From Alphaproteobacteria bacterium (GTDB lineage: Bacteria > Pseudomonadota > Alphaproteobacteria > Rhizobiales > Rhizobiaceae): a DNA stretch of 64,000 bases. Where the stretch lies: contig BOKV01000020.1 of assembly GCA_016861165.1 (NCBI GenBank), positions 1 to 64,000 of the forward strand, in the 5' to 3' direction. Positions 46,472 to 55,948 of the stretch are shown piece after piece (the stretch's first letter is position 1; each line of letters starts with the position of its first letter). Under the pieces are notes generated by a model. The model saw only the letters and a list, made by a program, of their open reading frames with translations, did not search any database and had not been told where the DNA came from. Both the position numbers and the translations under genes were made by a program.

Positions 46472-48511
46472 TCACTCGTCGAGGAACCACTGGTGCGCAC
46501 GATAGGGATACGTCCGGTAGTACTCGTAGGAAGCCGTCTTGAACTCGGGGAAGTTCTTGACGGCGGCCCTGACGAAGATCGGGTCGGGCGTCAGCGCCGT
46601 GCCGATGAACAGCAGGTTCTCGGTCATGTTCTGCACCATGCGGGCGCCGACCTCGTTGGATTCGGGCGTGCCCACCGGCGTCGACTGGAACGCGTTGATA
46701 TCGGCGATGAGCTGCTTGACGAAGTCCGGCGGCTCGACGCCCTTGGCGCCGTTGGAATCGACCCATTCGGCCCACAGCAGGCCGACACGATGGCCGAAAT
46801 AGTTCTCGAAGGGCGGCACCCACAGCTCGTTGTTGCCGAGGATGATGCCGAGCGGCTGGCCCTTCTCCCACATGCCGATGTCGAGCTGGTTGGAGGATTG
46901 GGCCGAGCGGTATTCGTCCGGCGTGACCTCCTTGACGGTCGTCTGGATGCCGACATTGGACCAGTACTGGCCGACCAGCTCGACCACCTGGCCGGCGATG
47001 CCCTGGGTGGCGAACTGCATGTTGAGGACGAACTTGGCGCCGTTCGGCAGCTCGCGGAAGCCGTCGCCGTCCTTGTCGGCCATGCCGATCTCGTCGAGCA
47101 GCGCCTTGGCGCCGTCGGGGTCGAACTCGATGGCGTAGCTCTCCCATTTCGGATCGACGAAGTCGGGCGCGGGCGAGAAGCCGATATACTGGCGCGGCGT
47201 GCCCTGGCCGAAATAGGCCGTCTCGTTCAGTTCGTCGCGGTTGATGGCGATCGACATGGCGCGCCGGAAGCGCAGGTCGCCGAACACCTTGCGCTTCTCC
47301 GGGTCGTCCGAGGTGACGTTGAAGGAGAAGGCGTGCATGGCGATCTTCGGCTTGAGCTGGACGACATAGCCGCCCTTTTCCTGGTTCTCCAGCAGGATCG
47401 GCGCGTCGGACAGCTGCAGCGACTGCGACTTGTAGTCGACCTCGCCGTTGACCAGCTTGAGCAGGCGCACCTCGTGGTCGTTGATGAAGACCTCGTCCTG
47501 CTCGTTGATGTAGGGCAGCTGGTTGCCGGCCGTGTCGACCATGTGGAAATAGGGGTTGGCAACGAGGTGCCGGCCCTCGGTGGTCTCCCTGATGAGGATG
47601 TGGCTTTCAAGCGTCGGCGTCGCCGCCGCCGGCAGGCTGGCAACCTTGTCGGGGCTGTTGAGCATCGGGGTCGCCGTGTCCATCCAGTCCGAGTTGCCGT
47701 AATAGGCCTTGATGGCGTCGTAGCCGTCGGCGAAGCCGAGCGACTGCGCGTAGGCATCGGCGTCCGCGCTGACCGCCGGGTGGAACTTGCCGAGGAAGTG
47801 CTTCGGCTGGAAGCCCTGGCCGAAATGCGTGGCGAAATGGGCAAGCAGGCCCGGCTTGGGCGCCGGCAGCTTGAACTTGACCGTCTGCGGATCGACGACC
47901 TCGACCTCCATGCGCTCGCCGGCGACCAGCACGTAATCCTTCGGCTTCTCGATCACCTTGGGATCTAGCGCCAAATTGTCGTACCAGAACTTCACATCCT
48001 CGGCGGTGAAGGGCTGGCCGTCCGACCATTTGTGGCCCCTGCGCAGGAAGAAGGTGAGCTCGGTATAGTCGGCGTTCCACTCCCAGCCCTTGGCGATGTT
48101 GGGCACGATGGTCTGCAGGTCGTCGGAGTAGCGCACCAGGTTGACGTGGCGCGTCGACATGAAGTCGGAAGTGCCGGCCTCGGTGGCGTTCGACAATGCG
48201 TCGAGCGTGCCGCCATACTTGCCGATCATTTCATAGGGGGCGACGACCAGCGGCTCCTCCGGCAACCTCTCGGCCAGCGGCGGCAGCTCCGGATTGCCCT
48301 GGATGCGGCCGTTCATCTCGCCGATCCCCGGGTTCTCGGCGAAGGCCAGCTTGCAATTGGCCAGCTGCTCGAACTCGGCCAGTTCGTACTGGCCCGGATA
48401 GGCGCCGGCGGGAACGCCCTTCATGTCGGCCAACGTCACGGCCGGGCATTCGGCGCGGGCGGCCGCCGCCAGCACCAGCAGCGCCACGCCTGTCAGCAGA
48501 ATTCTTTTCAC
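46472..48511 (-). CDS. Opp-type periplasmic substrate-binding protein
   Basis: A 679-residue precursor, larger than the 540 residues usual for OppA/DppA. A Sec signal (KRILLTGVALLVLAAAARA) is followed by SBP_bac_5 sequence: FFLRRGHKWSDGQPFTAEDV, LPYINEQDEVFINDHEVRLL, DLRFRRAMSIAINRDELNE. The start is a GTG at 48511 behind GGGAG. It has an upstream region of its own and is the first gene of the Opp operon. Substrate unknown; a shared upstream motif links it to the phosphonate genes. Confidence 0.9.
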   Translation of the reverse strand: MKRILLTGVALLVLAAAARAECPAVTLADMKGVPAGAYPGQYELAEFEQLANCKLAFAENPGIGEMNGRIQGNPELPPLAERLPEEPLVVAPYEMIGKYGGTLDALSNATEAGTSDFMSTRHVNLVRYSDDLQTIVPNIAKGWEWNADYTELTFFLRRGHKWSDGQPFTAEDVKFWYDNLALDPKVIEKPKDYVLVAGERMEVEVVDPQTVKFKLPAPKPGLLAHFATHFGQGFQPKHFLGKFHPAVSADADAYAQSLGFADGYDAIKAYYGNSDWMDTATPMLNSPDKVASLPAAATPTLESHILIRETTEGRHLVANPYFHMVDTAGNQLPYINEQDEVFINDHEVRLLKLVNGEVDYKSQSLQLSDAPILLENQEKGGYVVQLKPKIAMHAFSFNVTSDDPEKRKVFGDLRFRRAMSIAINRDELNETAYFGQGTPRQYIGFSPAPDFVDPKWESYAIEFDPDGAKALLDEIGMADKDGDGFRELPNGAKFVLNMQFATQGIAGQVVELVGQYWSNVGIQTTVKEVTPDEYRSAQSSNQLDIGMWEKGQPLGIILGNNELWVPPFENYFGHRVGLLWAEWVDSNGAKGVEPPDFVKQLIADINAFQSTPVGTPESNEVGARMVQNMTENLLFIGTALTPDPIFVRAAVKNFPEFKTASYEYYRTYPYRAHQWFLDE

Positions 48512-48727
48512 GTTGATGCTCCCTTCTTGATTGGCCTGTCGTGATCCCGAAATCGGACAACAGGTCCGGCTCGCCGGTTTTTTCTTGGTCTGGCTGGAGG
48601 ACGTCCCTGCCCCCGGTTGAAGCCACCCTGGTGTTTGATGATCGGTCTTTTTTCGGCGCGAGGCAACATGGCCGACGCCCTGATCCGACAATGGTGATAA
48701 TGGGCGATGATGACAGATAGATGAAAA

Positions 48728-48761
48728 CTATTCTGTTTATACGACTATCGATTCAACTTAT
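48728..48761 (-). promoter_or_regulatory. AT-rich promoter and shared motif upstream of the Opp operon
   Basis: On the minus strand TTGAAT (48756-48751) and GAATAG (48733-48728) are spaced 17 bases. ATCGATTCAACTTAT (plus strand, 48747-48761) overlaps the -35 and matches 14 of 15 bases at 53216-53230, upstream of phnW. The surrounding 70 bases are the most AT-rich part of the region. Confidence 0.45.
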
Positions 48762-48776
48762 ATAACGGTCAAAAAA

Positions 48777-49625
48777 TCATGCAAAAACAGTCAGTAACAA
48801 TATCCCGCAGACGACCACGGCGGCACAGGCCAGCCGGATTGCCCATGGCCGTTCGTTGAACAGGATGACGCCGATCAGGGCAGCGATCAGCACGCTCGAT
48901 TCGCGCACCGCCGAAATCGGACCGATCGGGGCCAATGTCGCCGCGAAAATGACCAGACCGTAGGCGGTCGACGACAGCAGCCCGCCAATCAGTCCAGTCG
49001 CGAAAAATCGGTGGGCCAGCGTCGGCAGCCGCCCGCGCGCCCGGTAGAAGATGAACAGGCTGACCGCCCCCTCCAGCACAAACAGCCAGCCGATATAGCC
49101 GAGCGCGCTGCCGGCGAGGCGCACGCCGAGACCGTCGATGACCGAATAGGAGGCGATGGTCGTTCCCGTGAGCAGCGCTGCCGCCACGGCGCCTGAATCG
49201 GACCGGCCGTTGCGGCTGCCGAACCACAGCGCCATGATCCCCGCCGAGATGGTCAGGATGCCGGCCCACGCCGTCGCGCTCAGATTCTCTCCGGCGAAAT
49301 GCCAGCCGGCCAGCGACACCAGCAGCGGCGCCGAGCCGCGGGCGATCGGATAGACCTGGCTGAGGTCGCCCAGCCGATAGGAGGCGAGCAGGAAGGCGTA
49401 ATAGAACCAGTGGATGACGGTCGAGGCGAGGATGTAGGGCCAGCTCGCCGGGGCCGGCGGCGCGACGAAGGCGATGATGCCGCAGCCGACCGCCGCGTGG
49501 GCGAACGCAATCATGCCCATCATGACAGCGCGCTCGCCCGAGCGCTTGAGCACCGCGTTCCATGTCGCGTGCAGGAAGGCGGCGGCGAGCACCAGCGTCA
49601 GCGCGACATCGGCATGCGGGCCCAT
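48777..49625 (-). CDS. EamA family (DMT) permease
   Basis: A 282-residue inner-membrane protein with ten predicted segments in two EamA repeats (LVLAAAFLHATWNAVLKRSG, and SGAVAAALLTGTTIASYSVI). YPIARGSAPLLVSLAGWHF is typical. Such proteins export amino acids or other small metabolites. The start lies 14 bases after the pbfA stop, so it is the last gene of the phn operon and could export the alanine made by PhnW. Inference only. Confidence 0.85.
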   Translation of the reverse strand: MGPHADVALTLVLAAAFLHATWNAVLKRSGERAVMMGMIAFAHAAVGCGIIAFVAPPAPASWPYILASTVIHWFYYAFLLASYRLGDLSQVYPIARGSAPLLVSLAGWHFAGENLSATAWAGILTISAGIMALWFGSRNGRSDSGAVAAALLTGTTIASYSVIDGLGVRLAGSALGYIGWLFVLEGAVSLFIFYRARGRLPTLAHRFFATGLIGGLLSSTAYGLVIFAATLAPIGPISAVRESSVLIAALIGVILFNERPWAIRLACAAVVVCGILLLTVFA

Positions 49626-49639
49626 CGTCCGTGCAGGCC

Positions 49640-51010
49640 TCAGCCGGCCGTCGCGGCGTCGATGGCGATCTCGACGATGGCGAGCGCCCGGTCGAGATCG
49701 TCGCGGCCGATGGTGAGCGGCGGTGACAGGGTGAGCACGTTGCCCTGGCTCACCTTGAAGCTCAGCCCGGCATCGAGGCAGCGATAGAAGACTTCCTCGG
49801 CCCGCGCGTTGTCCGGCGCCCTGGTCTGGCGGTCGGCGACGATCTCGACGCCGATCAGCAGTCCCCTGCCCCGCACGTCGCCGACCCGCGGCCGGGTCGC
49901 GGCAAATTCACGCAGGCGGTCCAAGGCATGGCGGCCGAGCTCGGCGGCGCGCTCGACGAGCCCCTCCCCGGCGATGATGTCGAGGGTCGCCAGCGCGGCC
50001 CGCGCCGTCACCGGATTCTTTTCGTGCGTGTAGTGGCCGATGGCGAAATCGCCGGCAATGTCGAGGCGGTCACGGGCGATGACCGCGGCGATGGGCAGGA
50101 CGGCGCCGCCGAGCGCCTTGCCGAGGACGACGATGTCGGGCACCACGCCGTCATGCTCGAAGGCGAAGAAGCGGCCGGTCTTGCCGAGCCCGGTCGGGAT
50201 CTCGTCGAAGATCAGCAGCGCGCCGTGGTCGTCGCAGGCCTGGCGCACTGCCCGCCAGAAGCCCGGTGGCGGCACCTGCGGCACGGCACGCATCGGCTCG
50301 GCCACGACGGCGGCGATGTCGCCTTCCCTTTCCAGCACATAGCGGACCATCGCCGCGCAAGCGAGCCCGCAGACCTCCGGGCCGGCATGACCATAGGGAC
50401 AGCGATAGCAGGCGAAGGGTGCCACATGTTCGGCACCGGTGAGCAGCGGCCCGGCGATGTGGGAGCGGAAGGTCGCCTCGCCGCCGACGGAAGCAGCACC
50501 GAAGCCGGCGCCATGGAAGGCGTCCCAGAATGAAACCGTCTTGAACCGGCCGGTGGCGGCGCGGGCGAGCTTCAGCGCCACTTCGATCGCGTCGGAGCCG
50601 CCGGTGGTGAACAGCACCTTCGACAGGTCGTCGGGCGCCAGCGCCGCCAGCCGCTCGGCCAGTTCGACCGAAACGGCGTTGGTGAAACGGCGCGGCGCGA
50701 AAGTGAGCGCGTCGAGCTGGTCCCGGATCGCCGCGAGCAGGCGCGGATGGCCGTAGCCGATGTGGTGGACCGAGTTGCCGTGGAAATCCATGTAACGGCG
50801 GCCGTCGGCATCCTCAATCCAGATACCTTCCGCTCGCGCGACGGCCGACAGCACCGGGCTTGACAGGCTCTGGTGGAGGAAGGCGGCGGCGTCGCGGGCG
50901 ACCAGTTCCGCCATCCGCGTGCCGGTCTGGCGCTCCAGCCAGCGGGCGCGCGCCGACGAACGGTTGGATTCGCCTTCGGTATGCGTCAGCCGGCCGGCAT
51001 CGCGCGCCAT
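49640..51010 (-). CDS. pbfA: (R)-1-hydroxy-2-aminoethylphosphonate ammonia-lyase (PbfA-like)
   Basis: A 456-residue class III aminotransferase-fold PLP enzyme. Characteristic of the PbfA group are AAFLHQSLSSPVLSAVARAE, MDFHGNSVHHIGYGHPRL, KTVSFWDAFHGAGFGAASVG, LLIFDEIPTGLGKTGRFF and HYTHEKNPVTARAAL. The PLP lysine is Lys298 in VLGKALGG. PbfA removes ammonia from hydroxy-AEP to give phosphonoacetaldehyde, the PhnX substrate. Adjacency to phnX and phnW supports the call. A generic class III aminotransferase is the alternative. Confidence 0.8.
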   Translation of the reverse strand: MARDAGRLTHTEGESNRSSARARWLERQTGTRMAELVARDAAAFLHQSLSSPVLSAVARAEGIWIEDADGRRYMDFHGNSVHHIGYGHPRLLAAIRDQLDALTFAPRRFTNAVSVELAERLAALAPDDLSKVLFTTGGSDAIEVALKLARAATGRFKTVSFWDAFHGAGFGAASVGGEATFRSHIAGPLLTGAEHVAPFACYRCPYGHAGPEVCGLACAAMVRYVLEREGDIAAVVAEPMRAVPQVPPPGFWRAVRQACDDHGALLIFDEIPTGLGKTGRFFAFEHDGVVPDIVVLGKALGGAVLPIAAVIARDRLDIAGDFAIGHYTHEKNPVTARAALATLDIIAGEGLVERAAELGRHALDRLREFAATRPRVGDVRGRGLLIGVEIVADRQTRAPDNARAEEVFYRCLDAGLSFKVSQGNVLTLSPPLTIGRDDLDRALAIVEIAIDAATAG

Positions 51011-51026
51011 CTCGGTCCTTGCGTCC

Positions 51027-51866
51027 CTACGGCCGCTCGCCGCGGGCAAGGCGCGCGTTGATGTCGGCGATCACCGGTTCGATGTCGGTGATCGAGTCGA
51101 TGACATAGTGGGCGCCGGCCTTGCGCAGGATGTCGCGCGTCCTTTCCAGCCGCCGCTCGATCTCGGCGGCGGGCATGGTCTTGTCCTGGTCGGGCGTGTC
51201 CATGTCCATGTAGTTGGAATAGCGCGCCACGCCGATGCCCCAGCAGCCGGCATTGAGCGCCTCGCCGACACCAGAAACGGTGTCGTCCACCTTGACCACC
51301 GACTGTATGGGATAGACGCCGAGCATGTCGAGGTTCTTGTAGACCATGAACGGGCCAGGCCGGGCGCCGTGCACCACCTCGTCGCCGGCGACCGAGGCGT
51401 CGGGCCGGTAGCCCTGCCGGGCGGCGTCGGCTTCGAGGATGTCGACCATGGAGCGGGTAAAGCCGGTGGTCGAGCCGATCCGGATGCCGGCCTTCTGCAG
51501 GCGCTGGGTGACCTCGGCCACGCCCGGCAGCAGCCGGGTGTACTTGCCGAGGCAATCAAGCTGCAACGGCACGAAGTCGGCGAACATCGCCGCAACGTCG
51601 GCGTCGCCCGGATAGCGGCCGTGGACCGCCTTCCAACGCTCGCGGATTTCAGGCACCTCGGTCAGCGCCTTGATGTGCAGGTCCTTGCGCAGGCCCATTG
51701 GCCCGCGTGCCTCGGCCATCGAGATCTCGACGCCCTGCTTCCTGAAAACCTCGACGAAGACCACGGCCGGCGCGACGACATAGGCGTCGGCGGTCGTGCC
51801 CGACCAATCGAGAATGACGGCCTTGACCTTGCCGCGGTAGGAACGCGAATAGACGAATTCGGACAT
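51027..51866 (-). CDS. phnX: Phosphonoacetaldehyde hydrolase (phosphonatase)
   Basis: A 279-residue HAD enzyme that breaks the C-P bond of phosphonoacetaldehyde to give acetaldehyde and phosphate. Nucleophile Asp20 is in VILDWSGTTAD; the Schiff-base lysine is Lys61 in PMGLRKDLHIKAL. IGSTTGFTRSMVDIL and VVKVDDTVSGVGEALNAG are typical. AGGAGAG precedes the ATG at 51866. It sits between phnW and pbfA in one operon. Confidence 0.94.
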   Translation of the reverse strand: MSEFVYSRSYRGKVKAVILDWSGTTADAYVVAPAVVFVEVFRKQGVEISMAEARGPMGLRKDLHIKALTEVPEIRERWKAVHGRYPGDADVAAMFADFVPLQLDCLGKYTRLLPGVAEVTQRLQKAGIRIGSTTGFTRSMVDILEADAARQGYRPDASVAGDEVVHGARPGPFMVYKNLDMLGVYPIQSVVKVDDTVSGVGEALNAGCWGIGVARYSNYMDMDTPDQDKTMPAAEIERRLERTRDILRKAGAHYVIDSITDIEPVIADINARLARGERP

Positions 51867-51924
51867 GCTGCTCTCCTGGGAACGGGTGGGTTGGCGCCAC
51901 CGCGTCGGCGGCGACGAAAACGGT

Positions 51925-53136
51925 TCAAGCGGCCAGCTTGGCCCGCTCGGCCAGCGCGGCGGCCGGCGGGGCGGCGCTGTCAACGCCCATTTCGGCAAGC
52001 GAGGCGCGGGCGGCGGCGACCACCTCGGCCATGACGGCGGCGTCGAGCCGGCCGATGCAGCCGATGCGGAAGCTGTCGACCACGGTCAGCTTGCCCGGAT
52101 AGATGATGAAGCCCCTCGCCTTCATGAGGTCGTAGAAGCGCTCGAAACGGAAGGCGGGGTGGGCCGGACTGAAGAAGGTGACGATGACCGGCGACAGCCA
52201 GCGGTCGGACAACAGCGTCTCGAAGCCCAGTTGCCGCATGCCGGCGACCAGCACGTCGCGGTTGCCGGCGTAGCGGGTGCCGCGGCCGGCCACGCCGCCC
52301 TCCGCCTCGTGCAGCCGCAGCGCTTCGAGGAAGGCGGCGACGACGTGCGTCGGCGGCGTGTAGCGCCACTGCCCGGTGCGGTTCATGTAGGCCCATTGGG
52401 CATGCACGTCGAGGCTCAGCGAATGGCTGTTGCCGGCGGCGGCGGCCAGCGCATCGCGCCGCGCGATGACGAAACCGAAGCCCGGCACCCCCTCGATGCA
52501 TTTGTTGGCCGAAGACACCAGCGCCTCGCAGGCGATCGTGCCGACCTCGAGCGGCAGCGCGCCAAAGGCGCTCATCGAATCGATCAGCAGCCGGCGGCCC
52601 TTGGCGGCAACCACGGCGGCGATCTCGTCGATCGGATTGAGGATGCCCGAACTGGTCTCACAATGGACGACGACGACATGGCTGACGGCCGGATCGGCAT
52701 CGAGCGCGGCGGCCACCTCCGGTCCGCGCGGCGGCAGGTAGTCGCCCTTGTCGATGACGGCGTGGGCGCGGCCCAGATAGCGCAGCGTCTCGACAATGCG
52801 CTGGCCATAGGCGCCGTTGACCAAGACCAGCGCCCTGCAATCGCGCGGCAGGAAGGAGCCGAGCATGGCCTCGACGGCGAAGGTGCCGCTGCCCTGCATC
52901 GGCACGCAGTCATAGTCGCCCTGGCTGTCGCCGGCGATCGCCAGCAGCCTGGCGCGCATGCGTGCCGTCATCGCCCGGAAATCGTCGTCCCACGAGCCCC
53001 AGTCGCGCAGCATGGCACGCTTGACGCAGGCCGCCGTCGTCAGCGGCCCCGGCGTGAGCAGGCGCGGCTCGCCCAGCGCCGGCGGGCCGAAGCCCTCGGC
53101 CGGCGGCTTGGCGGGCGACGGCATGTGGCTCGTCAT
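51925..53136 (-). CDS. phnW: 2-aminoethylphosphonate:pyruvate transaminase
   Basis: A 403-residue class V aminotransferase that converts 2-aminoethylphosphonate plus pyruvate to phosphonoacetaldehyde plus alanine. [38 protein letters not shown] and [17 protein letters not shown] are family motifs. The PLP Lys212 is in [15 protein letters not shown]. Its 90-bp upstream gap is AT-rich and carries a motif shared with the Opp operon and lysR. Confidence 0.94.
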   Translation of the reverse strand: MTSHMPSPAKPPAEGFGPPALGEPRLLTPGPLTTAACVKRAMLRDWGSWDDDFRAMTARMRARLLAIAGDSQGDYDCVPMQGSGTFAVEAMLGSFLPRDCRALVLVNGAYGQRIVETLRYLGRAHAVIDKGDYLPPRGPEVAAALDADPAVSHVVVVHCETSSGILNPIDEIAAVVAAKGRRLLIDSMSAFGALPLEVGTIACEALVSSANKCIEGVPGFGFVIARRDALAAAAGNSHSLSLDVHAQWAYMNRTGQWRYTPPTHVVAAFLEALRLHEAEGGVAGRGTRYAGNRDVLVAGMRQLGFETLLSDRWLSPVIVTFFSPAHPAFRFERFYDLMKARGFIIYPGKLTVVDSFRIGCIGRLDAAVMAEVVAAARASLAEMGVDSAAPPAAALAERAKLAA

Positions 53137-53204
53137 GGTTCTGTCTCCGTGCGGGAAGTCGCGGCAACCTAGCAGCACGAAAACGGCATGAAAAATCTAT
53201 ATTT

Positions 53205-53230
53205 CAAATCGTGACATCGATTCCACTTAT
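53205..53230 (-). promoter_or_regulatory. Putative LysR site upstream of phnW
   Basis: CAAATCGT (53205-53212) is also found at 54980-54987 in the lysR/nptA gap. ATCGATTCCACTTAT (53216-53230) matches 14 of 15 bases with the site before the Opp operon. The latter overlaps the stop codon of the Na/Pi transporter gene. These are candidates for a common activator site. Confidence 0.5.
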
Positions 53231-54933
53231 GCTTTCTTCGCCCTGGTCAACCGTGTCTCGCGCAGCTGGCCGTGGCGCGACAGGATCGGGATCGCCACGG
53301 CCGCGTAGAGCGAGTTGATTTCGCGCAGGCTGCGCACGGTCTCCAGATGGATGTCGCTGGTCTCGATGCTCTCGACCGCGCCAGCCTTGAGCCGCACCAG
53401 GTGGCGGTTGTGACTGTCGCGCTCGATGCCGCGCATGCGGTCCTTCTCGGCGATGAGCTGGCGGGCCGATTCGATGTCTTCCGAGACGAGGACGTTGAGC
53501 GCCATTTGCATGTTGTCCATGACGCGGGCGTGCATGTTGGTGAGTTCCCGCCAGCCTTCGGCCGAGAAGCGCAGCCGTTTCTTGTGCATTTCGAGGATGA
53601 GGTCGAGCAGGCTCTTCGAGACGATGTCGCCGGCCCGCTCCAGATTGATGGCAAAGCTGGTCAGTTCCAGCCCGCGCTCGGCCTCGTGGCCGCTGAGCTT
53701 ACCGCGGTTCAGTTCGGCGACGTAGAGCTTGATGGCCGTGTGGGTGTCGTTGACCTGCTTGTCGAGCTTGCGGATTCGTTCGATTTCCTCGCGGTTGCCG
53801 GTCTCGAACAGCTCCATCACCGGGCGGATCATCACCTCGACGATGCCGGCCATGCGCAGCACCTCGCGGGTAGCGCTGGCCAGCGCCAGCTGCGGCTGCT
53901 CGATGACGTTGCGGTCGAGCGCGCTCTTGGGCTGCAGCGGGGCGAGCGCGGCATCGGCATCGGGCTGGCGCGGCACCAGCGCGTCGACCAGCCGCTGCAC
54001 GGGTCCGATCAGCGGCAGGCAGGCGATCATGAGCGCCAGATTGAACAGGAGGTGCAGGTTGGCGATCTCGCGGGCGGGATTGGCGCCGATCTCGCCGAAG
54101 GGAAGCGCCACGAGGCGGGAGGCGAGCAGGACAATGACGGCGCCGGTGACGCGGAACACCAGATTGGCGAGTGGCAGCAGCCGCGCGCGCCGGTCGAAGC
54201 CGCGCGTCAGCCAAACCGGGATCAGCGCACCGCCGGCATTGGCGCCGAGCAGCAGCGAGAAGCCGGCCTCGATCGGCAGCACCCCCTGCCCGACGAACTG
54301 CATGATCATCAGCACCGCCGCCACGCTTGAATGCAGCATGAACGTCACCAGTGCCGCGACCAGGAAGGCGGTGACGAAGTCGCCGGCCAGGTAGGCGGCG
54401 ACGACCGGCATGAACCGGCCTTCCTTCAGCGGTTCGGTCGCGGCGCCGATCATGCCGAGCGCGATGAGGATGAAGGCGATGCCGATGCAGATGCGGCCGA
54501 TCTGGCGGGTGGCGCGCGCCTCGAACTTCAAAAACAGCCAACCGCCGACCGCCAGCAGCAGCGGGATCAGTGCCGTGAGGTCGAGCGACAGGAACTGGAC
54601 AACAAGGGTGGTGCCGAAATCGGCGCCGAGCAGCACGGCGATGCCGGCGGTGGTGGCGACCAGGCCGCCGGCTGCAAAGCCCGCCGTCAGCACCGAAGTG
54701 GCGGTCGAACTCTGCAGGCAGATGGCGACGACGGCGCCGACGGCGGCGCTGGCCAGCCGCCCCCGGCCGGGGTCGGCGATGGCACGGCGCAGCGCCGGCC
54801 CCGAGGCACGCTCGACGCCGGTGCGCACCAGCCGCACCGAATAGAGCAGCAGCATGGTCGCTCCGGCAAGCTGCAGGAGTATGGTCAGAAGGCTCAAATC
54901 CGGTTGCTCCCGTCGCGGCCCGAATCGATGCAT
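53227..54933 (-). CDS. Na/Pi cotransporter with PhoU-like C-terminal domain
   Basis: A 568-residue membrane protein. Residues 10-320 hold two PNaS repeats with signature segments QSSTATSVLTAGFAAGGLV and MLHSSVAAVLMIMQFVGQG; residues about 350-560 are a PhoU-like helical domain (AGIVEVMIRPVMELFETGN, LTSFAINLERAGDIVSKSLL). The family moves phosphate with sodium, and some members export it. Being next to PhnX, it may remove the phosphate released from phosphonates. Start 54933 or 54954; a leader before LSLLTILLQLAGATM is uncertain. Confidence 0.88.
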   Translation of the reverse strand: MHRFGPRREQPDLSLLTILLQLAGATMLLLYSVRLVRTGVERASGPALRRAIADPGRGRLASAAVGAVVAICLQSSTATSVLTAGFAAGGLVATTAGIAVLLGADFGTTLVVQFLSLDLTALIPLLLAVGGWLFLKFEARATRQIGRICIGIAFILIALGMIGAATEPLKEGRFMPVVAAYLAGDFVTAFLVAALVTFMLHSSVAAVLMIMQFVGQGVLPIEAGFSLLLGANAGGALIPVWLTRGFDRRARLLPLANLVFRVTGAVIVLLASRLVALPFGEIGANPAREIANLHLLFNLALMIACLPLIGPVQRLVDALVPRQPDADAALAPLQPKSALDRNVIEQPQLALASATREVLRMAGIVEVMIRPVMELFETGNREEIERIRKLDKQVNDTHTAIKLYVAELNRGKLSGHEAERGLELTSFAINLERAGDIVSKSLLDLILEMHKKRLRFSAEGWRELTNMHARVMDNMQMALNVLVSEDIESARQLIAEKDRMRGIERDSHNRHLVRLKAGAVESIETSDIHLETVRSLREINSLYAAVAIPILSRHGQLRETRLTRAKKA

Positions 54934-54974
54934 GAGGGCGCACAATGTGCGCATTCTCGACCGGGGCCTTTACT

Positions 54975-54997
54975 TAACTCAAATCGTTAGTTCTTAT
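54975..54997 (+). promoter_or_regulatory. Dyad in the lysR-nptA divergent region
   Basis: TAAC-N7-GTTA is a perfect inverted repeat at 54975-54989. It overlaps CAAATCGT and an ATCG-N6-CTTAT match (54983-54997) that resembles the sites upstream of phnW and the Opp operon. LysR regulators usually bind such a dyad between themselves and the divergent target. Confidence 0.5.
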
Positions 54998-55036
54998 CCG
55001 TGCATAAACGTCAATTATGCTAGGAGTATGCCGGCG

Positions 55037-55915
55037 ATGCGCTACGTGCAATTGCGCGCCTTTCACCACGTCGCCGTTCACGGCGGGTTCTCGCGCGCCG
55101 CCGAGATGCTTCACCTGACCCAGCCGGCGGTCTCCGATCAGGTCCGCAAGCTCGAGGAGGAATACGAGGTCATCCTGTTCAACCGGCGCAAGAAACAGGT
55201 GTCGCTGACGGCGACCGGCAAGCGCCTGCTGGAGGTCACCCACCGCTTCTTCGAGGTCGAGACGCAGGCCCTGGAACTGCTGTCGGAATCGCGGGCGCTG
55301 TCGGCCGGCTCGCTCAGGATCGTCGCCGACTCGGCGATGCATCTCCTCCACATCCTCCAGCCGTTCCAGGCCAGGCACCCCAGGGTGCGGGTGTCGGTGC
55401 GCGCCGGCAACTCGCAGGAGGTGATCGAGGCGCTGTACAGCTACGAGACCGATGTCGGCGTGCTCGGCGAGATCCCGGACAGCCGCGACTTCCAGGCGGT
55501 CCGGCTGTCGACGACGCCGCTCATCGCCTTCGCCGCCGCAAGCGCAGCCCCGCAGCGGCCGCTGACGCTGCGCGAACTCGCCCGCCACCCGCTGGTGCTG
55601 CGCGAGCCCGGCTCCAAGACCCGCCAGAAGCTCGAACAGGCGGCTCGCGAGCGCGGCCTCGAACTGAAGGCGGCGATCGAGGCGGAGGGCCGCGAGGCGA
55701 TTCGCGAGATCGTGGCCTCCGGCGCCGGCATCGGCTTCGTCTCGCAGGCCGAGTTCGGCCACGACCCGCGCCTCGTCGCCATTCCGATCGCCGGCGAAGA
55801 CCTGACCATGGACGAGGCGCTGATCTGCCTGCGTGAACGCGCCGGCGGCAAGCTGGTCAGCGCCTTCATGGAGATGGCGGCGAGGCTGTCGGGAGAAGGG
55901 GTGACTCGGCGGTGA
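55037..55915 (+). CDS. LysR-type regulator of the phosphonate region
   Basis: A 292-residue LTTR. The N-terminal helix-turn-helix reads RYVQLRAFHHVAVHGGFSRA then EMLHLTQPAVSDQVRKLEE, and the effector domain contains GSLRIVADSAMHLLHILQ, GNSQEVIEALYSYETDVGVL and ASGAGIGFVSQAEFGHD. The ATG at 55037 is chosen for its spacing from AGGAG; the ATG at 55028 is too close. It is divergent from the Na/Pi and phn genes and is their likely activator, with AEP or phosphonoacetaldehyde as possible inducer. Confidence 0.88.
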   Translation: MRYVQLRAFHHVAVHGGFSRAAEMLHLTQPAVSDQVRKLEEEYEVILFNRRKKQVSLTATGKRLLEVTHRFFEVETQALELLSESRALSAGSLRIVADSAMHLLHILQPFQARHPRVRVSVRAGNSQEVIEALYSYETDVGVLGEIPDSRDFQAVRLSTTPLIAFAAASAAPQRPLTLRELARHPLVLREPGSKTRQKLEQAARERGLELKAAIEAEGREAIREIVASGAGIGFVSQAEFGHDPRLVAIPIAGEDLTMDEALICLRERAGGKLVSAFMEMAARLSGEGVTRR

Positions 55916-55948
55916 CGGACTGCCGTGTCCGCGCTGCGCCCTGACGGT

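Noticed and set aside
49640..51010. Reading the class III aminotransferase as a second AEP transaminase
   Set aside because: PhnW already does this step, and the sequence pattern with FLHQSLS and HYTHEKNP fits the PbfA lyase group better.
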